Positions 33,867-45,800 of a stretch of 64,000 nt of DNA are shown here, one piece after another (the first letter of the stretch is position 1; the number at the start of each line of letters is the position of its first letter). Source of the stretch: Pieris napi. Taxonomy: Eukaryota > Arthropoda > Insecta > Lepidoptera > Pieridae. The notes under the pieces are model-generated. The model saw nothing but the letters and a program-made list of their open reading frames with translations. It was not told the DNA's origin and searched no databases. The stretch covers positions 1,860,001-1,924,000 of the forward strand of contig NC_062255.1 in the NCBI RefSeq assembly GCF_905475465.1, given 5' to 3'. The translations under genes and the position numbers were made by a program.

Positions 33867-36800
33867 ATGGCATGTACTAAAGAAGAAATTGAAAGAAAGC
33901 GTTTAGCCGCTTTACAAAAAATAAAAAACCGAACTCAATTTTACCAAACCAAAAGTTCTCCAGGGACTTCCACAAGTCAACATTCTGGTAATGGTCCCCT
34001 AAAAGAGTTTTCTAGTAACCACTCGTTCCATCCTTATGCTAAAAAAGAAAATAGCATATCAGAAACATTTGTACCAGTAACAAAAGTTGTCAGCGGAACA
34101 TTATCCTTAGTATCAGAGGATAGATTTGAAGTAAATCCCTCAGAATTTTGTCCACCCCTAATAAATATTTTTAAATCAATACCATCGAAAAACTATGGTA
34201 AGATTTGTAATTAACTTGATTCTATATTCTATCAACAATAAAACACAATTCTTAACAACTTTTACTATTTTTTAGATTCTAAATCTAAGTTATGGAACTT
34301 TTCAACTGCCGATTATGATGAGTTGATATCAAAAGTGGCTCCATTAGCCCCTCACATTGTTTTAGGTCCTCTTCCACCATATGTTTTAAAGGTATTAGTA
34401 AAGATAAAATTTATTTACAAAATAAATGAACACATAAATGATAGGAAGTAGATAGTGAAATAAAATTGACTATTCTTATTACAGATATTAAAAGATAACT
34501 CAATGGACCCCAATTTAGTAGATTTATCTCCTATAGAAGCAACATTGAGGAATAAATTGATGCCTTTTCAAGAGGAAGGAGTAAGGTAAGGATTATGTTT
34601 TCTGGGCAGTGGCATAACAATAGGGTGGCAGGGCTAGCAAAACGCCACGGGCCCCGACCCAAGAGGGCCTCATACTGATTCTATAACTATTCAAATTTCT
34701 AAAATTTTTTTCTTAACAAGGTTTGCGGTTTAAGGATTAAGGATCATGTTGAAATTTCAGTATATAAATAAATAAATAAAATAAATAAAAAGCCTTTATT
34801 GTTGTTAACAAGTTTTACACAGAGTAGTTTCGTGTGCCTAAAATTACTTATGACTACTATCTAAAAAAACACATTTTGACTATTAACTAGAGTTTAACTA
34901 ATATACTAAAAATTTTAATATTTATTGACTATCGGCAAACGGTAGTTCGGATACAACTTGTCTTTCGACAAAGGCCTCCTCTAAAGCTCTCCAGTCTTTT
35001 CTCATTTTTGCGGTGCGAGTCCATGTTGAACCCGCTATTTTCTTAACGTCATCCTCCCATCTCTTAGCCTGTCTTCCTCTATGTCTCTTTCCGTCTAAAG
35101 GGTACCATTCTGTGATAAGTTTTGTCCATTTTTCTTGCTTTTCTCTCATCATATGCCCTGTCCACCTCCACTTCAGCTGTGTATGCATTCTTAAACTTGG
35201 TTTTACTTTTGATGTCTATTAATTTTTCTCGGTGAAACCGAGAAAAATTTCAGTATATATGTGATACCAATTCTAAATTTTCAGGTTTGGTATTTCCCGG
35301 CGCGGGCGTTGTATGATTGCAGATGACATGGGATTGGGTAAAACATTTCAAGCGCTGGCTATAGCCAGCTTTTATAGACATAACTGGCCTCTTTTGATTG
35401 TTACTACATCTTCTATGAGGTAAGTGATATCAATGAAACACACACAAGAAAGCATAAAATGATCATTTGGCAACCAGTGAATAAGCAATTAAAAGAGAAG
35501 TTAAACTGAATAATATTAATTACAGTGGAAACTCTATAACTAGTACTTCATTAAGTCGATCCTCAGTAAGTCGAAAAAAATGATATTCCCTTCTGTTAAA
35601 TACGCGGGAACTCGAACTAAATGTTATTTCCCTAAGAAGTATTGATAATACATATTTATACTCTATAACTAATTAAAAATTTCAAAACGGTACGTAGTCT
35701 CCGTTTTGAAATTCGAGTCATAGTTAGTAAAATATAATGACGTCTTGCATTTCCCCGACATAATAGCAATAAAATCCAAAATTAATGTTCGGCTTCGGGG
35801 CTTATAATATATTGTTTTTGTCTTGTATAATGAATAATGAAAAATAATGAATTTTTCATTTTTTTTTAAATGAATGAGAGTGAAATTTTACGATGCGCGC
35901 GCACCGTGACACAAAATTAACAGAATGAAGTTGCCCACGGAAGATGCTACGGCATTGGACATAATTTAAAAACAACATTCGAATAATAATATAATTTATG
36001 TTACACTTAATATAAGAGAATAATAATAAATATTTATTTATTTAATTTTTCAAATGTAAACTGAACTTTATTGACTATAATGACTCCTTTTCCAGTCTTT
36101 GATATTTAAGTATAACTTCTTACGCGCGTACATAAGTACACGCACCCTTTTTTTTTTTGAGTATACAGTTACTAATAAAGTTTTTAATTCTACGACTCGA
36201 AAAATACACATAGAAATCGCGCCTCTGTAAGTCGAAATTTCAAAAGTTAAATCATATGTATCTCGAAGTTCTTGTTAAGTCGAAAACTCGCTACTCGAAT
36301 TTGCCCTTGATATTCAAGTTATAGAGATTCCACTGTATTACATTTTTGTTCAATGAAATCCATATGGTTGTTATATATTTTTGTCCCATTAAATATAACA
36401 AGTATTGTAAATAATTCAATTACTATAAGATCTATTCAATACAAATGGTAATTTTAGTAGGTAATTCCTTAGTTTAATGTGTTAATTGAAACAAACAATC
36501 AGTATTTAGTATATATATAATGGGCTAGACTAGATTTTATGAATCCAATTTCATATATTTCAGAGAAACATGGCAGAGTAAGATTCATGAGTTGTTACCG
36601 TCAGTCCCTATGATGAATATAGTTACATTAACTACGGGAAAAGATGCACAACTAGTTGCAGACAGGCAGGTTCGTACTCCTCAAGAAATATATTATCCAA
36701 CATAAAATATATTGTTAATATATTATTTATGGCACTGAATCAAGCCAATTTTAATAAATTCATTTACACACCCACACCCTTCATGCATTATTTCTGTAAT

Positions 36801-39800
36801 GTTAATGTAGTCTGTAAACCTTTTATTTGACGTTTAGTTTTAAAAATTATCTTGTAAGCTGTGAAGTTTTTCTAGGCCAGGCCCCAGTGTCTTCAGAAGT
36901 TGTCATATTGGTAGGGGAGCCCACGATGCTAAATGGGGATTTACTCGAGCGTCGTAGAGACCTATTGGGATGCAAAGCTTAGATAAAAAGAAGAAAAAAA
37001 TGTTATATGATAAATTCCTTTTCATCGGTGGGGGAAGCGGCTATGGATAGTTAAATATGTAAAAAAAAACTGTTGCATGGACATCCTCGAGCGCGTCAGA
37101 TATTGATAGCATCTATGCCCTACGTATTTTTAATAATGTACGTATGTTAATCTGATCGTTTGCATGATGCGGGTGGTTGTATTTAAGGGTTGAAAATTAA
37201 AAAAAAAATTTTTTTATCGAGCGCGTCAGATTTTCTAAGGGAGTGTTAAGTGCACCAAAAAAAAGCTCTCATTCACTAATCTGACGATTTCGATGGGACG
37301 CAAACCCACAGCCATTTTCTTAATTTGCAAAAAAAAATCGCAATTTTGAAATACTCAAGCGCGTCAGATTAAGATATATGTGGTTCATCTTTATGTTCTA
37401 AACGTACTGTCTCATAATCTGACGATTATCTAGAGGGATTCGCCTGATCTGCCAAAAAAAAAAATAGAAAAACGGTTCACCTAAAGGGCCATCCCTGCAA
37501 CTTCCCGCTAATTCCATTCCTGGGCGCTTAAAATTGATATTTTGAGCTCGCTGAGTTCAAAGAAATAACATTTCTATGCAATTGAGCTCTCCCAGCTCGA
37601 AAGTCTGATAGAAGTTTCATAGAACACTATTTTTGGAATTTTCAAACCGCAATAACTTTTGAATGGATCAAGCAATTTTCACGCGGTTGGCGGCATTCGA
37701 CGCAGTTTTATCATCCTCATAAATAATTTTGCAATTTTAATTGATCGAACCACAAATTTCGGAGTAATCCCGAAAAAACACTTTTTCGGGTTTCTTTCGT
37801 GTACGATATCTCTCGAACGAATCAACCGCTTTTGACCAGCTTGGTGGCGATCGACGTGGTTTTTCAAGCTCAAAGGCGGATTAGTTTTTGAAGTTGATCG
37901 ATAAAGAAACCACTTTAAAAAAAAATATTTCTTATTTTTTTAAGATTTTTCAAAATTTCTCAAAATCTATCGGTCCGAATCGGTTCAAATTCACAGGAAA
38001 TGTAATTTTGAGGGAAATATTTAGAACGCCGTTTAGTAGATTCCGATCGGTTTAAGGAAATGTAGGCATCACGCAGCTGCACGCATTTAACTTTATCGAC
38101 GAATTTTTGTTATTTCGGCTTGCGGAAATCGTCAGATTATATATTTTTCATTATTCTTGAATTATTTCCTTCAAAATAAAAAAAAATTTAGCTACGCTCG
38201 AGAATGTCGAGATGACGTTTTTTTTTTACAACTTTGTTGCCCTCCCCTTTTCTTCCGTCACTCTCAAATTGTCAGATTAGTGGAATATACACTTTTTAGG
38301 ATGTAATTAACTCACCCTACCTTAATCTGACGCGCTCGGGAATTTCTGATGGTCAATTTTTTTTTACTAAACTGATCCTGTCTCCTTCACGTGCGGCTTT
38401 ATATATGGGCCTCATATTTTGTGGAGGTACTTAACCGGGTACAAGGTATCCCCCTATATATTAATCTGCCGCGCTTTAGTAAATCCCGAAATCCCCTCTT
38501 GGGCTCCCCTACCATATAGGCGTCTTCGCACCTTTCAGGGTATGACGTCATCGTAGTGATTCGTAGCCACACGCTTACAAACTTTTCTTCATTTAACTTT
38601 AGCCGCCTGACTACACAAAAATATTTGAAGAGAGAGTGACACAGACACACACACACACACACATTTTTACGACTCCGTTTGCAACGTTTACTTTTAGCAC
38701 TTAATACTTATTTTCGTCTATTGTATCTTATGACAATGACCTGATTGTATGTGTTCCGGTCCGGTGGTGGAGAGGCTGATTATCTGTCACTCAGGTCTCC
38801 TGTTACAGAGACCAGTCTCTCACATACACTTCCTAATGTTATCATCTTAGTCTATCATAATAACCTTGTATGTATATGTGAGAGAAGAAAATAAAGATTA
38901 TTATTATTATTATTTCATAGATTATAGATTACAATCAAGGCAAGGCCAATTAAATAAAAATTACGAATATTTTTTCAGACTGAAGTTGTCATCGTGAGTT
39001 ATAAAATAACAACAATGCACACAGATCTATTAAAGAGCAAGAAATTTGGAATTATTATTATTGTAAGTATTTAATAATCTCCAAAAATTGCGTGACGTAA
39101 TACTTGAACGTTCCCTCATCACAAAAAACGGTGATAGTTTGAGGTTATATGCTCACTGTCAACGTTATATTGAGTAAAGAGAGGGAAAACCGTCTGAAAT
39201 ACGGCTAGCCCTGCGGTTTAGAGTGAGAGAGGAGGAGCCTGCCTACTGCTGCCGTATGTGTGAGAGAAAGAGACAGACAGACGGGTGCTGTAACGCGTTA
39301 CGTAACAAAGCTGTTTACCCTTCAATAAGAAGTTATCACTTCATAAAAAAGATTGTACCAATTGTAATGATACGTTATGTCATGTCAGTTTAATTCTGTG
39401 TTCTGACTTGGACCAATCACAATCAAGGAAAACGTCATCTTTTTATTTAAATTTGATCATAATTTTTGATATGTAACCTCTTTGGATTGTAATAATTTTT
39501 CATAGACAAATGCTGTGCTGTATGATTGTTTTAATTTCTAGGATGAGTCACACTATTTAAAGTCCCACAAAGCACAGTGCACGATTGCTCTAGTATCTAT
39601 AGCACGGCAGTGTTCGCGAGCGATATTATTAAGTGGTACGCCTGCTTTAAGCCGCCCATCTGAGTTATACACGCAATTAGCGCTTATCGAACCAAAACTA
39701 TTTTCTTCTTACACAGAGTATGGTGAGTTCTCTTCTTTTATTACATTTTAATAAGGAATGTTAGCTTAGTACATTGTAAGACAACAGTCGAGCACCTCGC

Positions 39801-42800
39801 TCGACACAAATGATATAAGTTAAGTATACCTAATTCTTAAAAGGCCGGCAACGCACTCGCGAGCAATCTGGAATTGAGAGTGTAAAGTAACAAATTCTTA
39901 ACGAGTTATCGTTCTTAAATTAAACTAATATAATATAATTTTTGACGTGATAACGTCTAATACTTGCTCGATGAACGCCGCCTGCACGTATGGAGCATGA
40001 CTCATTGTCCCGTTACGCTCATTACGCTCATTGTACGCTTGCGCCGCATCTATCTCTCTTCCACTTCAAGACTTAAGTATGCAATCATTTCATCAATGTT
40101 TTGTTATGACGTTGTCTCGTTAAAATATCGCCCGTAAACCGACTTAACAGACAACAATTTTTTAAATCAATAATAATCTCCGACGAAATTTAACTCAAAA
40201 ATTTAGAAATTTAGACAAGGATTAGACAGGTGAACACATATTATTGACAAGCATGTTACGTCATCGTCGATTTGACTACTGTGTTACCGTTTTGTGTCAC
40301 GTGATGTACAAATATAAATAATTAATAGATTTTTTGATAAATTAATGATTTAAATTTTTTATATTGTTCTCAGTAATTTATTTTTCATAATGTCAAATAG
40401 GCTGTTTGAAAATTCATAAAAATGTTGTTTTTTGAGATACAGTTATTATTTTTGTTAGATACAGAAGGATCATCAGTTCCCTCATAAGGTCTACTAATCA
40501 CTAGATCCATAAACACTTTGAAGTATCCATCAGAAAATGTACCAAATTGAAATTATAATTTCCAGGTAAAAGGTATTGTGCGGGCAAACAAACAAATTTC
40601 GGATGGGACATGTCGGGACAATCCAATTTAGCTGAACTGCAAGTGATTTTACAAAAACGATTCCTAATTCGACGGACCAAGGAACAAGTGTTGACTTCAC
40701 TGGAGGAAAAAACTCGGTATGATTTTTGCAAATGTTTTAATGCGCGTGCGTCTCTCGACATTGAGGTTAATACGGTAAAGAAAAACATCGCGAGGAAACC
40801 GGCATGTCTTAAATACAAAAAAACAATGAGACAGAGGGCTGATTATATGTCTATAAAAAAACGTGTGTGTACTTATGTACACGCGTTAGAAGTTATAGTT
40901 CCGTCAAGATAGACAAAAATAGTGGTCAAATAACAAAAATTCCCGGAAAGCCAAAAATTGGTGGATTACAAATAAAGTTTTAAAAATCCCCATCGATCAT
41001 ATGTGTGCTACAAAAGTTATTCGGGGTCAAAGGTCAAAATTTAAGAAAATTATAAGTTTAATAAAAAATCTTTGAAGCCAAAGTTGTAGATCTTAAAATT
41101 CTTTACAAAAATGGTATTTACCCCAGCTCTCCACCAATTTTTGGCTCTTCAGAAATTTTTGTTATTTCAAATGTCTATATTGACTGGACTATTATACTTC
41201 TTTAGCATAACAAGATACAAATCTTTTCAAAAATTTTATGTTCACCTCTACGTTTGTAGAAAAAACGACACTAACAATAGAAAAAATTTACTCTCAAAAT
41301 TTTTCCCTTACCCGCCAAAAGTAGTTTCTTAGAAGAAGGACCATCTTTCGTAGAAGTAGGACCTTCAAGAAAAATAAAATGTTGACTATAGCTAACTTCA
41401 GGGTGTCGGTTTTTTGTAGCACTGTGCGCGCGCATCGTAAAAATTTACTCTCATCATTTTCCAACGCGCCAAAAGAAGTATAACTTCAAAAATGAAAAGG
41501 ATAAATTAATCATATATCTCTGAACACAGCTCAGTTACCATCTATTATATTCTATATACAACCACAGTATAAAGAAATTTTTTCGTAAAATTTGATTCCA
41601 AGGGAACTAAAGGCCTGGTTTTTGTCCCCGGTCGTGTATCAATAGACTTTCTATGTGCGCATTTGACATTCGCTCGAACCGTGAAGGAAAACATCGTGAG
41701 TGAGTGAGTCAGTGAGTGAATGAATAAAGTGTGTAACTACATATTAGGTCTCAGAAAACAATTGACAGACTATTTCAAACAGGAAATAAATCTTAACGTC
41801 TTCTCACGATATACGTTTGCTCGCGTATAGAGCCGAACTTGCTTTACTGAATTTTGAAGTATTTTTATTTAGAATTTTTAATTTTTCAGGGAATCTGTTT
41901 TACTTGATGCGTCATTACTCGAGTTCACAAAAGAGGAGCAGAAGGGGCTGAGCCAGATGGCAGAGGCCTATAAGAAAAGCAAGTCGTCCGAAAGACACGC
42001 TGCCCTACTCACGTTCTTCAGTGAATCTGCCAAAATCAAGATACCTGCAATATGGTGATTATGTTATTGTTAAGTTCTTTGGTCAGATTTGGCCACTTTT
42101 TATCTTTGTTACGGCTTGCCAGGAGACAAAAATATATATATACAATGACAGGCTAAAGCCTGTAAGTTTGACCGTTTCTATGAGAGATGACAGTTGACAT
42201 TTGACAATTGTTTTATTAATTTTTTACTACTGACAGTTTCTATGAGAGATGGCAGTTGACATTTGACAATTGTTTTATTAATATTTTATTAATGACAGTT
42301 TCTATGAGAGATGAGAGTTGACATTTGACAATTGTTTTATTAACATTTTATTACTGACAGTTTCTAAGAGAGATGACAGTTGACATGTGACAATTGTTTT
42401 ATTAACATTTTGTTACTGACAGTTTCTATGAGAGATGACAGTTGACATTTGACAATTGTTTTATTAACATTTTATTACTGACAGTTTCTATGAGAGATGA
42501 CAGTTGACATTTGACAATTGTTTTATTAACATTTTATTACTGACAGTTTCTATGAGAGATGACAGTTGACATTTGACAATTGTTTTATTAACATTTTATT
42601 ACTGACAGTTTCTATGAGAGATGACAGTTGACATTTGACAATTGTTTTATTAACATTTTATTACTGACAGTTTCTAAGAGAGATGACAGTTGACATTTGA
42701 CAATTGTTTTATAAATTTTTTACTACTGACAGTTTCTATGAGAGATGACAGTTGAGGTTTGGCAATTGTTTTTTAATTTAAATCCTAAGTTATAATATTG

Positions 42801-45800
42801 AACATTACCATTTTTAAAATCATAAATTTAGATCCAACGGTCAAACAATTCTACTTTTGTTACATTAATTTTTTTTTATGTATATTATATTATTTGGATT
42901 GAAAATTATATATTTTGGAATGAAAAATATACACATTGCACCAAAGTAAATTCTAATCTTTTAATTTAAGTATTTTGTCTCTTTCTTAAATGTGTTTGCT
43001 CTGTGATGAAAAGAGACAAAGATCTTAAAATCTGTGCAAATAAACGTAGTAAATATATCATCATTATCGTCAATGTCTTTACAGCCCCTTGTGGGCCGGA
43101 AGTATATCGGCATCGCAAAATATTGTAAACCTATTTTAAAAGAGTAAGTGTGGAGTTTCTTGCCCAGTCTTCTCCACACGAAACTACCTTTTCGAAGGGG
43201 CAACTAGAATCTTCTTTGTATTTTTTTTTGACGTTCAAAAGTGCCATTTTAGATGGTCTAATTGAACTAAATGATTTGACTTTGACTTTGATCGCAATCT
43301 ATAGCTTCTAGCTTCCAGCTTCCAACGTCCAAATAAGGGTTTGCCCTATCGAGGTCCTTGACAACTCCGTTCTGAAAAAATAGAATTGCTTTTGCGACTT
43401 TCCTCCCTGGGGCAAGCGATATGTAGTAAATATATGTAAGGAAAACATAATATTTAATATTTTCCTATACAAACTCTTTTTATATTTTATTTTTCTTCTT
43501 TGCGACGACGATGTTTGCTTTGTCACTTGACATAATAGATGTAAGATGTTTTAATTTTTTAATTTTATTATTTTACTTTATAAAACCTAGAATATATTAT
43601 ATAGGCTTTAAATGTTGTTTCTTTTGTCACAGGTGAGTGAATAATTTGTAAATATATATTTTTTTATTAAATGTAAATTAATAGATATTTCTTTTGTAAA
43701 TAAAACTTTTGTATTCACAGAGAAACGCAGTTGCGCCTTATTTATCCCCAGTACTCATATAAGCGATTGATACCATTATATGTATATGATGAATGAAACT
43801 CAAATGTGTTGCTGAAATATTTTAAGAAACAACATTTAAACAATCACTTTTATCCTATTTCTTTTATAATCCAAAATACCTCGAATTAAAATATAAATGA
43901 CAAGCTAAAACTAATATCTTTCCACAGACTAATAAACAAATTAAAAGAAACATCAGTTGACACATAATAGATAAGAATTTTATCTAAGAAATATAACTTT
44001 TTCTCTACATATATACTAAACTAAAAATTCCTTATTACAGTAAATATTTACGACAATTACTGAAGGATTTCTCCGGGAAATTCCTTGTTTTCGCTCACCA
44101 TAGAAACGTGATAGATGCTATATGTTCGACGTTGGACGAAGTCGGGTTGCATTATATATGTATAGTGGGGTCAACGCCCCCTTCAACGAGAGCCGTGAGT
44201 TTCGTTTCCTTTATGTTAACAACTGATTAATTAAAAAAATAAATAGTTTCTCTATAACTGATGTGACTCTCATCTCTGAGCTCGTCGGTTCGATATCCGG
44301 CTGTGCACTGTGACTTTTTGCCGCGCTCCACCATGTGGAACTAGCTGTACTCAGGGTCCTTCAAGAAAAGAGCGTATCAATTCTTAAAAGGCTGGCAACG
44401 CACTCGCGAGCCCTCTGGCATTGAGACTGTCCATGGGCGGTATCACTTAACATCACGTGAGCCTCCTGCCCGTTTGCCCCCTGTTATATAAAAAAATACT
44501 TTTCCCTATCAAATTTAGCTACAATATGTCACCATTTAAAATCAATAAAAAACTTCAGTATACAATGAATACTCCATAAACCTTATTGAATATTTTCAAT
44601 TGTATATTGATATATAGTTGAAATGTTTTAATAATTTTCTGTTTACAATGTCATTTAAATTGCACAGGATCTCGTAGATAAATTCCAACATTCGGAATCG
44701 TGTAGATGCGGTGTATTGTCCATAACGGCCGCCAGTTCCGGCCTCACGCTTACCGCTGCAGATCTTGTATTGTTCGCGGAACTACATTGGAATCCAGGGG
44801 TAATTATAAAGAAAAATTTCTAGGCCCCATGGGCCCGTTGGCATGGGATCAAATAAACCAGTGGCCCTACAATTCTTTTAATGTCTGGGCCTCAGATTTC
44901 TATATGTTTTTATAATTGTAGGTGATCAGCATGTGCCTGATACATGTGTGTCTGAAGCCTTCTTATGTTTCTTTCATACGAAGGAGGGTTAAATGAGCAT
45001 AGACAACGTTTGTTGGTGCTGGGGTTCGAACCTAAGACCTCAGGTATATGAGTTAGATATTAGGTAAAATTATTTCTGGAACAAAATGTAACCACTTTTT
45101 ATTGATAAATTAATTAATTTTCGATAATTTTCTCTCTGTCTCTGTCAAACAATTGTCCAACTTGACATCAAAGAATGATTTGACAGTTCGTGGCATAAAA
45201 CAATGTTTAAGAATTGTCAAACCCCCCATCTGTCAAAGTGACAAGATTTTGACAGATGGTTAAGTGAGTTCCCATTTAGACTTTGACTAAAACTAAAATT
45301 TTTGTGCATTCATGATTCAATACTGCCCATTATGGGCTATCAGTTTATGAGCACTGTTTCTTTAGATATTAACACAAGCGGAGTCGCGTGCGCATCGTAT
45401 AGGCCGCAAAGGCGGCGTGTGCGCGCGGTACTTGTTGGCGCATGGCACTGTCGATGACCACATGTGGCCTTTGTTGCAGAACAAACTCAGTGTAAGTATG
45501 CGTTTTTAGTTTAAAAGATTGTAAAGAGAAATTCTATTAAAAATAATCTCTGGGCTGGTGCTCCCAAATACCAGCTTCTTCCTTTTGACCAAATGCAGCG
45601 AAGGGCTTGTCGAATTGTCAATCTCCAATGTCTTACTGATCGGTTTGATTCTCTTTCTCTACAGAGACATTGCATCTCTGTCAACCAAACATTGTAATAA
45701 CGAGGGAGCCCCTATCAACTTCTTGAACACTTTATTGAATTTGTTGAATGAATTGAATGGATTTTTTATAGCAAGACCATAATATGCATAGTATAATTTC

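Larger units (their letters stand above)
35523..36335. mobile_element. pogo/Tigger-like non-autonomous element with a nested repeat
   Basis: The ends CAGTGGAAACTCTATAAC and GTTATAGAGATTCCACTG are inverted repeats of about 18 bp with one or two differences. TA flanks both sides (35521-35522, 36336-36337). CAGTGGAAAC-type ends and TA duplications fit pogo/Tigger elements. Inside, AAGTCGA words repeat near each end and a separate repeat occupies about 35860-36155. No transposase remains. Confidence 0.75.

Noticed and set aside
37679..37873. 64-codon frame inside the 1.6-kb element as a transposase remnant
   Set aside because: No resemblance to any transposase and it crosses one of the duplicated noncoding blocks.
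40566..40912. Reading the 100-codon frame here as a complete gene
   Set aside because: Its first part is SMARCAL1 exon 8; the frame merely runs on through the donor at 40717 into SINE sequence.
42170..42775. CRISPR-like array
   Set aside because: The 62-bp units are contiguous with no unique spacers, and this is an insect genome.
44706..44915. 69-codon plus-strand frame as a separate gene
   Set aside because: It is an out-of-frame shadow of SMARCAL1 exon 11.
45558..45782. 74-codon plus-strand frame as a gene
   Set aside because: The meaningful frame is another one, which is a LINE polymerase fragment.
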